Shown: one piece after another, positions 39,839 through 52,280 of the stretch | How positions within the stretch are numbered: position 1 is the stretch's first letter | Layout: every line of letters begins with the position of its first letter | Assembly (NCBI GenBank): GCA_009760855.2 | Contig: WPIO01000182.1 | Coordinates: 441,001-505,000 of the forward strand | DNA: 64,000 bases | Reading direction: 5' to 3' | Source of the DNA: Cristatella mucedo | Taxonomy: Eukaryota; Bryozoa; Phylactolaemata; Cristatellidae | Translations under genes and position numbers: made by a program | The notes under the pieces: model-generated | The model's input: the letters and a program-made list of their open reading frames with translations, nothing else | What the model was told of the DNA's origin: nothing | Database searches by the model: none

Positions 39839-41411
39839 AGCTGCCGATCGAGGTCACCGGAGATTGCGATGCAAGCTCATTTTCCCGACCTCTGCTAACA
39901 AGCCGAGAGCAGCAGTGCTTTCTTCAAAGGCCATTCTATGACCTTAGAAAACAGAAAATAGTGCCTGAGGGTTCATAGATTTAGTTTCCTAATTTTAGCT
40001 ATTCCGTCGATTAGGAAATGGCGATTATTATTGACTCGAAATGTCGTAATATTTCTGATACATTTGTATGAAAGCGACCAGGAAGCGTAACCAGGAAGCA
40101 GTGAAAACTTAAAGGCGTCTGCAAATATTATTATTATTAATATATTGCAACTTACTGAACAGATACTGCTCGTTTGGTCGAGCTGCAATGCCGGACTCAA
40201 GCACCCGTTTAGATTCTTAGAAGGCTTGCAACGGCTAGTATCTCTAGATTGTGTCTGTTTACCAGGTTAGAGAGCTCGGTAAATAACTGGCAATTCTGTC
40301 GCCGGACTTCTATAGAATTATCTAACCCACTCTCAAGATAGCAACTCGGAACTGTAGCACTCAGTGGGGGATCATAGTTGTTCGTCTTACTTATTGATAG
40401 CCAAATCTAGATCTTCTAGAACGTGCTATAGTTGAATCCTGAGGAACAATACATGCAGTCGACTATCAACCGTCTCCCTAGTCGCTCCCAGTTCAGTATT
40501 ATAAGTACCGATTCTCGCTGGTCGTTTTGCTGCAGATCGTATTGCTGAGATAAACAGGATCGGGGAGAACACACACCCCCCCCCGGCCCGTCTCTTCACT
40601 CCCTTCCTTAGCTTACCTTGAATGTCCAATTTTAAGCCTGTTGCTCTCATTGAACTCATCTCGACTTGTATCTCCCTGTCTAAGAAGACAACGAGCCCTT
40701 AGCATCTTATCTTGCCCCTACATCCTTCAAAGATGCTGCTGTCAGGCCACTCAATAGAAACGTTAACACTTGACAATGAGAACCTGCATACTAATAGTAA
40801 CCATCGTGTACTCTCAAAACATCACGTGAAAATTCAAGATACCGAAAAGAAATGTTTTCGAGTATTCCTGTAAGATCAGTAAAAGAATAAAGACTTTCCA
40901 CTCACCTCCACAGCGTTTACATGTGCAATCAAATTACAGCATAGTCAAAAGCCTGCTCATGACAATAAGTTCTCTCACAAATCAACACGATGAATGTTTA
41001 ATTTTAACAATGAGAGTGCATTTTGCAGCTACATAAGCGGGACGTCAGGGACTAATGTTTGCGGGACTCATTCAGTCGTGGACACGAACTCGCATTCAAA
41101 ATAATGTCGATTGATGAGAAATGTACGAGTCCTCCTCGAAGTAATGCAACACACGATTGACCCAAAAACTGGCTAAGGAAGAAGATGCATTCCTACGTAG
41201 GTCGCACGATGCGAACTCAAACAACCGACGCACATAAACGATGCTCTGGAGCAAGTAAGCACGTGTAAAAAAATATTGATGCTGAAAAAGTGTTAAAACC
41301 ACGAGCAAGGCATTTTTAAGAATAAAACCCAGAGTATGATTGCGTTTTGCGAGCCAGTTGCAGATTAAATGTAAGACCACGCATATTACTAGCCGTTACG
41401 AACGAAGCAAC
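39839..41411. other. Intergenic, no gene recognised
   Basis: 1.6 kb of mostly AT-rich sequence. I see no coding exon or repeat family beyond short ATT runs. Confidence 0.5.
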
Positions 41412-41750
41412 ACCGTATTTTTACGAGCTAAAGGCGCATTTTTTTTAGAATCTTTTGAAAAATAAACACAGCGCTTTGCACACTGCAAGTCAGTGTCAGC
41501 CACTGCATACAGTGAAAGTGACAATTCAGACATTGACAATGTTGCAAAAGATTATGAAGATGTTAGCAGTGATACTGATGACAGTTATCTAGTTATCTGT
41601 GATGATTAAACCAAACTTGTAATAATACAAAATGATATATATATATATATGCAGTAATAATATTTTTTAATGAAAACTTTAAAAAAAATTGTGTCTATAA
41701 ATTTAGGGTGCGGCTTACTTGGATGCGACTTATGCTCGTAAAAATAAGGT
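41412..41750 (+). mobile_element. pogo-like non-autonomous inverted-repeat element, copy 1
   Basis: Imperfect terminal inverted repeats CGTATTTTTACGAG at the left and the complement of CTTATTTTTACGAGCATAAG at the right. Inside, at about 41493-41609, an open frame ends in acidic AYSESDNSDIDNVAKDYEDV and SSDTDDSYL before TAA. The same tail is in copy 2. Acidic tails of this kind end pogo/Tigger-type transposases, so the element is an internal deletion of an autonomous one. Confidence 0.7.
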
Positions 41751-42117
41751 AATAGCCTATAAATCATTGAGATTGACATCAAGTGAGTAGCCTAACGATA
41801 ACTTTGAATAAGTAGCTTACTTTCTCGAACTTGCATTACCGATCCTAGGAAAAGGCCCAGCAGCAATGAGTCTATACCAGAGTTTTGACCAGCCACGTGA
41901 CATCGGCCAGCAGCCATGATTTCTTGGGTTCACTTAAATAGAGGACGCACGGTTTACGCACGAAAAATTACCGGTACAGGACTCACTTATAAAATGAAAG
42001 ACCGTGCAAATAAATGAGTGCATAGGTGCACAAAGGCCCAGCCACAAGGATTCACCAAGCGGCAGACCGTCCCTAAAACTGACTCGCACGGCTGGCTCTC
42101 TCCTCTCGCGTGCAACT

Positions 42118-43140
42118 CTAACCCAGTAATGTTGATGTAAACTGTGTGTCTTTGAACCATTCTCGGACCTGTGGACCAACAACAGTGACAGCTTCAATCT
42201 TTGTCTCGCCAATTTGCGGAGACTTTACCTGTAAGTACTTAAATGTATCGCCGTTTTGGTTCGGAGCATTGACGTAGTTTTTCATTAGTCGAAGCTTAAT
42301 GTGCAAGTGAGTAAGTAGCACTTTTTTGCTGTCGACAAGAAGAAGCTGTCAACGTTGTCACTCCCGGGTACAAAATCCGATCGCTCTGTGCCAGTGTTTC
42401 TTTCGGTAATGAAGAGCATCCGTGCGACTAACTCACAGACTTAAAAAGCACGGATATTTTGTTTGGCCACCTCGAAGTCCAAGCAGAAGGGCCCGCCGCA
42501 TATCTACCACTGGTAGTGAGCATATTTGATTTCATCGAGAAATATTTTCACGTCGCCGAAAGTCTCTTTAATCAATATAGAATGCGCAACCGGCAAAGAG
42601 GAAAGTTTCTTTCCATTGTGAAGTAAAACTCACTTCAAACTACGGCTCGATGAATCAATGAAGAGTCTCCACTCAGTTGGATCACAGCACTTTTCCTATT
42701 TGGTTGACTAGACCTTCCACGTTCTTGCAATAGACTAGGAACTTCCACCTCATCACTGCGCGGTACAAGTCGCATCGCTGACTGTAGATATGGATATTCA
42801 ATTTTATGTTTTTTTCTTTTTGCTGAAGCATTTCGCGTTAGTGATGCAGAGTAACAAATTGAAGCACGGTCAGTTGCTCTCTCCAAATCATCGATACTCC
42901 AAATGGCATACATTTGCTTTGGCCTTTAAACCATTGCCTCGAATTTTCTCCACGCGGCCTGCACACCATACGTGGTGCCCGTCTCTTATCCTGATCTTCA
43001 AGTTTGCATCCAAAGTAGGCGTGAAAGCACTGTTTGTCGAATGTTATAATCGGTAGCCGCTGCTCTTTAGACGAGAATTTCCGCAGGTGTAGAAGAATAT
43101 GTGCAGAGAATCCTGACCCTAACTTGGCAGTATAAATCAC
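42118..43140 (-). pseudogene. Decayed copy of an uncharacterised multicopy animal protein family, copy 1
   Basis: On the minus strand the order is CFHAYFGCKLEDQDKRRAPR, QWFKGQSKCMPFGVSMIWRE, then (frameshifted) KIEYPYLQSAMRLVPRSDEV, then KYPCFLSL and LLTHLHIKLRLMKNYVNA with GDTFKYLQ. I recall this order (CKLGDQDKxWAP, PFGVPMVWREP, DCYFC, YPNLPSAxRPVPH, KFPCFLCLWDSR, LPPLHIKLGLMK) from many unnamed arthropod and cnidarian proteins. Several stops and frameshifts make it a pseudogene. Its function is unknown to me; high copy number suggests a mobile element. A second copy lies at 62300-63740. Confidence 0.7.
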
Positions 43141-43467
43141 AAATATCCGTTCATTTAAACGATTATATCGACCAATAACATGGTTAATTGTTCTGAAAAT
43201 AATAATACACCATTTATGGCATTAAGTGACTGTAAGAAGTAAACCCAGCGAAAGCCAATATCAATATACATAATGCCTAATGTTAAAGTGTACCCAATCT
43301 TTGATAAACAAATTCTACTAAACCTGACGTGCTAAAGCAAAACAAAATTCACGGTAAATTATAAATTCGTGATATATATTTGGAAAATGTTAACAAATGC
43401 CAGGCAACTGACATCATACAGACCAGTGCTTTCAGCAGCTTTGTAAATTTGCTAAAACTCGGGCTTG

Positions 43468-44182
43468 TTTAGACAAGGATACCACATTTACATTGGTCCG
43501 TGCATTTGTGGCGTTCCGTCTTGACTTCTGTAACTCATTGCTTTTTGGTCTACCGGCCTATACAATCAGGCTCTTGCGGCTGGTAAAACACTCTGCAGCT
43601 AGGCTTGCCTGTCGCGAGCATCACAGTTGCTACATTGCACCACTTCTTGCCGATTTGCACTGGCTACCAGTCAAGCAATGCATCCAATTCAAGGTTTTCA
43701 TTCTTTGACTCCAGCCTACCTATCATACTCTCTCTCCACTAGGCTAAGCATCGTACCACCGACTTTTCGGAATCTAATCGTTTACCTATACCTCATACGA
43801 ACCTCAAATCCTTTGGAAATTGTGCCTTTAGTTCGTATGCTCCCGAAGCCTGGAACTCACTTCCAACTTGCGCCGCATCGCCTAACTTGACCACATTAAG
43901 AAAAAACTAAAAACGCATCTATTTATTGCAGCATTTAGTGGGTCTATGTGATTCGTCCTTTGTATGATTATCCGTGCTGACACTGTGCATGCTGCCACTA
44001 ACCATATTTGGATGCTGACCCTTTGTATGTCATCCCTAACCATGTTATGGTCGTTGTCATTGAGCCCGCTATCGCTAACCATTCGATCACGCTTAATTTA
44101 CAACACATTTAAAGTGCCTAGAAAGAGATCGAGTTCTCTGAGGGCGCTATATTAAAAGTATTATTCTTATAATTGTTATTAT
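43468..44182 (+). mobile_element. LINE family A, longest 3'-end copy
   Basis: It encodes the RT C-terminal part: FRLDFCNSLLFGLPAY, then LADLHWLPVKQCIQFKV. After this come the 3' UTR phrases GTGCTGACACTGTGCATGC and the hairpin AAAGTGCCTAGAAAGAGATC...GGGCGCTATATT with an ATT-rich tail. It is 5' truncated before the RT catalytic motifs. Confidence 0.88.
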
Positions 44183-44345
44183 TTTGGTAATTCCTGTACT
44201 ATGCTAGGTCATCATCCGCATATCTGAAGAGGTGAATTTAAAAAGATTGGATGGCAGCACCATGAGTGGTGTGCGCAAAGCAGATCCAGGCACGTGCGTA
44301 GGTTTCTGCTGAGCAGCAACTGATGAGGTGGACCCGGTAGTGACC

Positions 44346-44657
44346 TCAGAGGAGTGGTACTTCAACAGGAACTAGTCCGCACCTGCACCGCTGTGGATCG
44401 CCTGCACCCGCAGCATATGCTCGCTTGAAATTTTGTACAAAGCACTCAGCTAGTCCATTGCTCTCTGGGTCGTAAGGTGCCGAGAGGAAGAAACAGACGC
44501 CGTTGACTAGTAGGAAGCTGGCAAGGTCATAAGAGGTAAACTGTCGCCCATTGTCGGGGCAATTAGCAGGTGAAAACCCGGTCGGGCAAAGAGTGTCCGC
44601 AGAGACGAGGTTCACGAACCAAAAGTCGCTTACGTCATGCGAAATACTTCGGGCCAC
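44346..44657 (-). pseudogene. Gypsy-like integrase core fragment
   Basis: Contains the second catalytic Asp in DNGRQF and the Glu in NGLAECFVQ of the D,D35E core. The first catalytic block is not in this open stretch. Confidence 0.8.
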
Positions 44658-44882
44658 GTCGATAATGTCTCTGCTACTGTTAGGAAGTATTGGCGGTCAA
44701 GCATTCTAGCAAAATCAATGCGAGTACTCTGCCATGGTCTCCGTGGGTCATTCCACTTACCTTAAGTCATTAGCGGTCCATGCCTGACATGGTTGCAGCG
44801 AAACCCAAACGTAGTGATATGGGAAGCAAGCTTAGCAAAATGGTCAAGGTAAAACAAGGTAGTCTCAGGACAGGGGCCTTCA

Positions 44883-45242
44883 TTATTCGGTAACGGTATT
44901 CGTGACGTTCTGACCGCCTGCACTTGATGCCATATGCATGTGCAGAAAGCACCGAAGCCCGAGGCTGCAGGCGCGCGACAGCAATAGATTGAATTGCAGA
45001 GGGGTGGTGACGAGTCGGTGGCGATCGGTAAGCAACAAGAACTTTCGATCATTTAAATTTAACTGAAAACGAGTAAAGCCGAAGATTAGTGACAAGGTTT
45101 TCTTTTCGATCTGCCTATATGCTTGCTCACTTGTGGACAGTAGAGTACATGAATCGACTAGTCGTTCCCGTCCGTCCGATAATCCCTTGAATCCAATCGT
45201 TACCAGCCCATAGAATGACGTGTCACAAGCCAACACGAGCAC
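44883..45242 (-). pseudogene. Gypsy-like RNase H fragment
   Basis: VLACDTSFYGLVTIG, EQAYRQIEKKTLSLIFGFTR and RKFLLLTDRHRLVT follow the RT-linked RNase H pattern (DAS, E, D). It begins just after the inserted LINE. Confidence 0.8.
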
Positions 45243-45302
45243 GTCTCATCGTGATTATATGCCGCCGCAATCCTTTTTGAGCTTATCGTAGCATACATTT
45301 TT

Positions 45303-45680
45303 TTATAATAATAATAATAATGCACTTGATAAAGCGCCCTCAGAGAACTTAATCTCTTTCTAGGCGCTTTACATTTGCTGCAAAGGGAAATGCAATTGAA
45401 TGGTAAGTAAAATCATGCTTGAAAAATAAACAAAATTAATAATATGGTTAGGGGTGACATGCACAGGGTCAGCATGCAAATGTGGTTAGTGGCAGCATGC
45501 ACAGTGTCAGCACGCATAAGCACGTGAAGGACGAATCACAGGGACCCACTAAAAGCTGTCCAAAATAGGTGTGTTTTAAAGTTCCTTTTTAAATGTGGTC
45601 ATGTCAGGGATGTTCTGACGCAGGTCGGGAGGGAGTTCCAGGCTTTGGGAGCGTTTTTAAAAATGTGCTGGCTAACGACA
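45303..45680 (-). mobile_element. LINE family A 3'-end copy inside the Gypsy element
   Basis: The reverse complement reads from CCTGGAACTCCCTCCCGACC to AAAGCGCCTAGAAAGAGATTA and GGGCGCTTTATCAAGTGCATT with (ATT)n. It separates the RT-side and RNase H blocks of the Gypsy fragment, so it inserted later. Confidence 0.88.
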
Positions 45681-46667
45681 GTTCATAACAGCCTTCTTCA
45701 CTGTCTGTTGCAGTAGTTCGTAAAAGGGATGCACTAACTGCACCGAGTTGGGAAAGAAGAATCTCGCTACGCCCACAAATGACCTTAGGCCACCGACTTC
45801 ATTAGGCGTTTTATATGGCTGCCACTTTGTCCTCCGTCCGTCGGACGTATGCCATTCTTGCCTATTTAATGCCCAAGTTATACGATTGCTGACCTTAATA
45901 AGGTACTCTTCTCTAGGAGGCTCTGTGAAGTTTTGCCGAAACCAATTTTTCTTAGTGCGAACGGCTCCTTCCTTTCCGGTCCCAAAAATGTCGTCCGGGT
46001 AGCACCATTCGCGGGCAACATCGACCGAAAGTGATTAACAGCTCTTTGATGCAGGAGCAGGAGCAGAGGCAGCGTCCAATCGTAGACAAATTGTGCGTGA
46101 ACTTGTGCCCTTGTTGCCCTAGTGGCGACGGCTTTGAACGGCTCCTCAAGCTCGATCTGAAGGCAAGGTGCCGCCTTCTAATTTCCAGCAAGTCACCCGT
46201 CGAAAGAATTGCATGTATGTCGATGATTGGATGGAATTTAATTGTCGCTTTGTAGTCCTCACGAAGGCGAATCGAGTAGTCTAGAGCTTAATCTACTGGC
46301 AGCCACTACTAAAGGGCTGCCGCCCTTTCGCTCTGCTCCATGCGTTAAATGGCACGTATTGAATGACCAGGATTGAATTTGTTGACTGCTCAGCCTGCAC
46401 GTTTTCGCGCATCTGAGTTGGATACTTAATATGCGCGGGCCCAGCATTTTCTCGAACAAGCAATGTCGCATCGGACGCGGAATTGAACTTTCTCAATTTT
46501 GGTAGAAGAGATCGTCCTACTTTGACAGACGAGCCTCAGAGTCTCGACATTCAGCTGAGAAATGTGCATTTACCATTTTCTGCTGATATCCGAATCTAAA
46601 GCCGCCATGCTCTCAGTGACGAGCAGAGCGACGTCGGGTTTGGCTTTGGATGCACTGGTACCTACAC

Positions 46668-47238
46668 TGCGAACCGGAACTGGCTACCAGTCAAGCAACG
46701 CATCGACTTCCAGGTTTTGTCATTCACTTTCATGTCCTTTCATTATTTGGCTCCAGCCTACCTATTAGGTCTACTGCCCTACCAGGCTATGCAACGTATC
46801 ACTCGCTTTGTGGAATCTAACAGTTTCCCAATACCTCGTACAAACCTCGTCCTTTGGAGACCGTCTCTTTAGTTTGTTTGCTCACGAAGCCTGGAACTCA
46901 CTCCCGACTTCCATCACGACATCCCCTGACTTGACCACATTCAAAAAGAAATTAAATTAAACACACCTATTTATTACAGCATTTAGTGGGTCCCTGTGAC
47001 TCGTCCTTTATGTGCTTTTGCGTGCTGACACTGTGCATGCTGCCACTAACCACACTTGCATGCTGACACCGTGCATGTCACCATGTCCTAACCATGTTAT
47101 TCTTGCATATTGAGCATGCTACTACTAACCATTCAATTATGCTTCCTTTATAGCAAATGTGAGGCGCCTAGAAAGAGATTGGGTTCTATGAGGGTGCTTT
47201 ATCAATTTGTTATTATTATTATCATTATTATTACTATT
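46668..47238 (+). mobile_element. LINE family A 3'-end copy
   Basis: From GGCTACCAGTCAAGCAACGC through TGGCTCCAGCCTACC, the CTGACACTGTGCATGCTGCC phrases and the hairpin GGCGCCTAGAAAGAGATTGG...GGGTGCTTTATC to an ATTATT tail. Confidence 0.88.
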
Positions 47239-47458
47239 ACTCGTTGGCATGCCAGCTGCCAAAAAGGTCTTGTATATGTGGAAGCCTACTTGGACGCCTC
47301 AGAGGCATGACAAAAATAACTCGATCGAACCAGCGTATCCGGCCCTTGCTCCTTGCGTACCGACCCTCGTGACACTGGTTGTTTGGGACGCCCTCGGCTA
47401 TAGGCAACGGCAGGTGGTAGGTACTGCAGCCTCTATCCACCAGTAGGTCGATCGTGCT

Positions 47459-47552
47459 TCCTTTACAGCAAATGTAAAGCGCCGAGAAAGAGATTGAGCT
47501 CTCTGAGGGTGCATTATCTAATTTATTATGATTATTGTTATTATTATTATAA
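47459..47552 (+). mobile_element. LINE family A, hairpin-and-tail-only copy
   Basis: TTTACAGCAAATGTAAAGCG, CCGAGAAAGAGATTGAGCTC and TCTGAGGGTGCATTATC with an ATT-rich tail; only about 95 bp of the element. Confidence 0.8.
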
Positions 47553-50034
47553 GGACGACAATTAAAGCCTGGACGTTCCCCTTGGTATCCAGCCTTCGGT
47601 TGGATTACACCAACAGGAGATATCTCGGTGGTAGCACCGTATGAGCGCTGCGAAATATTTCTAAGCTCAAGGTAGGACAGATGAGGACAGACTTATTTAC
47701 ATTCCTGCAAGGATACCGTAGCCATACTCGACCCAGTGGCAGATTCTTCTTGTACAGGTAATCCTTCGATAGAAACTCTTCCCTTGCACAGTTTTTGGGT
47801 CGCGTTTGTATCGTCAAATGAATGAATGAATACCACATCGGCTGCCACTTATGTTAAGTCCTTTGAGTAGTTGAGTCGATAGGTTGTGGATCCGGCTGCT
47901 CGCCCTGCCTGCCACTCGCGTCTGCTGCCGACCGTAGCGTTTCAAATATTCAAATCTTTGAGGAATTAGCCATAATGGCCGCAGGCACGGCAGACGCTGC
48001 GGGAATCAGGACACGCGCGCATTTCATGCCGAGTCGAACCGCCAGAGGCTGATTTGCTGACGACTGACGCTGACGAATGCAGCACGCTCACACAGTCAGT
48101 GGGCGACAGCAGGTGGCGGCAGCTGAATCAGGCAGGTCGGTCCTTTTCACAACCCCTTGACCTTTTTTCACGGCCGTTCTTGCTGTGCCACCGCGATGTC
48201 AAACGCAGTCTTCTCAATTTCCAGTGTCAAGATTTTTGACAGAAGGTTTTATCGAGTGGCTTTGCAAAAAAGGCCACGAGCACTAGCTGCTTTCGCAGGG
48301 TGCTCGGTAAGAGCAGATAAAATCTACAGTGCTGCGTCAAAAGACGCAAGACTGTTAATAATTTAAGTTCTTTTCCGTCTGGTCGTCGATGACGCCAGTG
48401 AAACTTTGAAGTAGCAGCAATTTAAAAAAAACAGTTCAAGCGTAAGATGGTCGAAAGGCACTCAGGTCGTGAGTTCACTCAGGTTGTTATGGGAGGCTTT
48501 TGCCAGTGAAGCCAGATTACGTAGTAGCTCTTACATATTTGCTCCTACCAACCTCAGGAATACGGTTTTATGGCCATCCGCTGGAATCTCGAGGGCTAAT
48601 GCGTACTGTTCGAACATATCCAGGTAGTCGCTGAAGGCTTGTCCTTCCTCCTCAAACGAGATAAAGTCTTCTTTTGTTGTGGCGTGTCATCGAAAAATCC
48701 AACTCGTCGTCGCCACTGTATATTTGTCTTGACAGTCGCATACATCAGACGGCGATTCCTACCGGTGCCATTTATTTCGAACAGAAAGAAACCGGGCCAG
48801 AGTGCCAGCCATGCTGACTGAAGTATTCAGAGTTTTTTAAGCGGTCCGCTGTTCTCTGCCAGAATAGTTGATGGTGAGGGAGAGTCGAGCGGTACTTAGC
48901 GGAAGTGCTGGATCATTGTTGAAGGCTCCTAACCTTATCTTGTGCTGTTCGCAGCCTACCTGAAACAATGCTTTCGATATTGACTGCAATAGGGATAGTA
49001 CTTGTCATGGAATCGAGCAATTAAAAGCTGAAGGACGATTAGGTGTAGAATGGAAAGAGCTCAGGCGGCTGGAACGTCATGGCCACCCTTTGAACAACCC
49101 CCTTTTCAAGCTCGTAGGCCTTTGTAATCATGTAGCCTGTTAAATATTTATAAGCGTCCATGGGCCAAGGACTTGGTATATGTAAACGTGATGGACTCCA
49201 ACGGAGTAAGAAACCTCGTTTGTCTTACGGGCCGATGACTGGAATCACCATTATTCTCTTAACGTCTCATAGTATCACTAAGTCTGCATTACTTTGCACT
49301 CCTACAAAAACTCCGTCCGTTTGCAGTTCTGAGCCGGCGCAGGACGGCGAGAAGTGGTGCAATCCGGAAACAGTTTCGTGCGCGACACACAAACCCTAGC
49401 TGCAGAGTTTTGCATCAACCGTAAGCCCCTTATTGGACTAACCGGAAGAGCTACAAGTAGTGAGTTACCGGAGTCACGACGGAATGCAACAAATGCACGG
49501 CCAATTGCTATTTGGTATCCCTATCTAGCCCTGCCATGGCTGTCGAACACCATGCAACAGGTATTGACTTGTTGAATTAAGTTGCGGACTCACTTTACTG
49601 CCGCCGTTTTCCGCCACCAACGACAGACTGCTAGCATTGGTACTGCCACTTGCTATTCACTAGCCGCCATTCAAAAGCTTCGTCGCTATTCATTATATTT
49701 CGTTATATTCGTCGTTACATTTCGCGCGTCGGCAATGGCTAGCACTTTCACCAGCCGTAGCTGGGTTTACGGCCCTAAGGACTTGAGTGCGGACGCCGCT
49801 ACACCGCGTTTGTAACATTACTAACACGCTCCCTGTCAGCTCGCGAGTAAAGTGCCTAGACAGAGGTGTAGTTCTCATACGGTGCCAAGTAAATGTTTTG
49901 CTATCAATAGCATTGCTGTTACTGCTAACGAGACTCTCGAAGACACTCACTTCACGTCGAGCGGCGCTGGCCGCATTGGCACAATTACGTGTCTCCCCCA
50001 ACCTTTTTCGCCTTTCACTACTATTTCTTTACTT
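47553..50034. other. Intergenic, no gene recognised
   Basis: 2.5 kb on which short frames give no known domain. A SINE-like GGTCGTGAGTTC piece lies near 48463. Confidence 0.45.
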
Positions 50035-50335
50035 TAATTTTCTTTTCTTTCTTACGCAACGACATCTACTCTCCAACTGCCGACTATTGCACATCTTTTT
50101 CAGCGGTCCTGAACTGCTACTTCTATGCTACTCACTACCTCAACTGCTCTCCTGACTCTGCTATACTTCCCACTTTCTCTTTGTTTCGTGAGATGAAGTC
50201 TGTTGGCTACCAAATGCACATCGAAAGCCACTTAGGCTGTGAGTGCGCTTTGCAAAACTCTCCTGCGTAACACCCACGTGGTCTTTTTGACTTTGTATTG
50301 TTACTGACGGGGATACATTACATTACTACGGTTGC
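50035..50335 (+). mobile_element. LINE family B 3'-end copy
   Basis: It encodes the same tail as 3157-3612: NDIYSPTADYCTSFSAVLNC, LNCSPDSAILPTFSLFRE and CALQNSPA. The following ACGTGGTCTTTTTGACTTTG and GATACATTACATTAC match the 3' UTR of the first copy. Confidence 0.85.
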
Positions 50336-52023
50336 TGGCGAAGCAACGCGAGCGTCCTCTGCTTTAAATGTGCGACGCAGTCGTATGCCGCTCAGCGTCG
50401 CTCGATTGCCTTCTAGCAAGACCTAGCAGCGGCGTGTACGGAGAACTGGGCCAGGAGCGCTCACGCAGGCGCGGTTAGGTCAGGGTCTCGTCTAGGACTA
50501 GGGTCACGGTCGCGCAACGGTGGCGCAGCAGCAGCAGCGGCACCAGCTCGGATCAGCGACCGAGACCTTGCGGGCATTGCCTAAATCGGCTAGAACGAGT
50601 TTTGAGCTGCACGGGCTAGTGGCCCGACGTCGTTGCAGGTTGCTGCTTCGCTTCGGTCACCTTTTGCGCCAGCTTTTTTCAACTTGGCGAGCCTTCAGAG
50701 CGAACGGGCAACCGGCTGCGGTGGCTGACGCGACCCGTTTGAGGGAGCTGGTGCCGTAGTGGGTCCGTCGGTAGATTTCGTCGCGTCGCGTCTCGTCTGC
50801 AGTGGGTGTCTGCTTAGAGCTGAGCGCCCACATCGGTTTCTCGATTGGCTAGAGCCTACTTTTTCAGGGTCGCATTGAGGCCCAATCGATCAGCACGCTG
50901 AGACCGAGAACACGCAGCTGCGTTCCGATGCATGAACGCGAAGATTAGGATATCTCTGGCTCGAAAGTGCGGATCAGCAGTTATTTAGGCCGCCTAAGAA
51001 TGCCGCATGACGTCCGTCGAACAAACCCGCTCCTAAGCGAGCGCTCCGGACTCGCCATACGTCAGAGATCCGCTACTTCTCGCATCCATCAAGGTCTTAC
51101 TCGACCGGCAACCGCGGGGGGAACGCGGCGTGCAGGCATCCAGGCTCGCGAGCGAACCCGCCTTTTCGACTCGTCAGCTTAGAGGGAATTGAAAAAATAC
51201 AGTTCCGGGTCAAGTCTAGGAGCGGTAGGCTTAGAAAGGATAACTGGGCTATCTTCGCCAGAAGGCTCGGCGTGCATGCAGACGGTTGGCAGAGTGTCCA
51301 ATTAGTCCTCCGCACATTGCAATCGTCTGCTCGAGGCTGAAGAGCGGCCACGCAGCACGTGGGAGACGCTCGCGCTTTTTGGAGTCCTGCCGAGTACCTC
51401 TCGAGGAATTTGCTTCAGCTTTAGCAGCCGTCACTAGCCATTAGTCATCCTTCCCAGGAGGCTTCGACTTACGATCTGTACTCCCGCACCGTTGACCCAA
51501 CGCCCCACCTCGCCCGTACCCTTGTAGCGACCGAGAAGGACTCGGCAGATTGTTCAAGTTAATCGTGAAGGCGTGAGTGTACGCGTGCGTTTGCGAATGC
51601 TTTCGTACGTGTATCCGGGCCGGGAATGCACCCTTCGCTCTTAGTGAGGCACAAGGCGCAGAGAGCGAGCCTTTGCCAGTGTGCGGGACTTCTTTCTGGC
51701 AAGGCGGCCAGCTGCCATTGCGACGTCAATCCTGAACGTAAAGCAAGCCGCATTGCCGGATGGCCATTTTTGCCGCCAGCTATTTTTGAAATTGCGACCA
51801 CTGGCAAATCAGCCGTGAATTTCTTTGTAGCGAGCGTTGCAGTGTTGCCGGTACCGTGGAGGGGAGATTGAATGGCACGGGCATCGATGGCGACAGCCGA
51901 TGCTGCTGGTTATTTGAAATAAATCAAGGTCACCATATTCCAGATGTAGTGCTCATATAGTGCAGTGATATATTAGTTACATGAATACACATGGTGCTCC
52001 CTGACTCGACGAAATGTTAACAG

Positions 52024-52025
<2 letters not shown>
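50336..52025. other. Intergenic, GC-richer, no gene recognised
   Basis: 1.7 kb. The longest frames (for example 50520-50759, Gln/Arg-rich) have no conserved motif. Confidence 0.4.

Positions 52026-52089
<64 letters not shown>
52026..52089 (+). repeat. (CT)n microsatellite
   Basis: About 31 uninterrupted CT units. Confidence 0.97.
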
Positions 52090-52090
<1 letters not shown>

Positions 52091-52206
52091 ATCCCCCTAT
52101 CTCGTCTGATTTCGGCTACTGTAATTCCTAGCTGTGAAAAGTCCACAGTCCAATAGTGTCTTCAATATTCCAAGCCTACTTTCGGCATGATCGCCCACCT
52201 GCTGCT

Positions 52207-52280
52207 TATATCCAGACTTGGAAAAGTTAGATAGACATAGATAGATCACGACGCTCATAGATAGATAGATAGATAGATCA
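52207..52280 (+). repeat. (TAGA)n repeat with duplicated flank
   Basis: ATAGATAGATAGATAGATCACGACG; the phrase AGATCACGACGC occurs twice, at about 52242 and 52275. Confidence 0.88.

Larger units (their letters stand above)
44346..46500 (-). mobile_element. Ty3/Gypsy-like LTR retrotransposon pol fragment, split by a LINE insertion
   Basis: Minus-strand blocks in pol order: RT (DYKATIKFHPIIDIHAILS near 46240; CYPDDIFGTGK near 46000, keeping a YxDD motif), the RT/RNase H connection (TPNEVGGLRSFVGVARFFF, LVHPFYELLQQ, about 45820-45690), RNase H (LACDTSFYGLVTIG, LLTDRHRLVTT, 44883-45242), and integrase (DNGRQFTSYDLASFLL, SAPYDPESNGLAECFV, 44346-44657). A LINE A copy interrupts it at 45303-45680. 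No LTRs or gag were recognised. Many frameshifts; dead. Confidence 0.82.
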
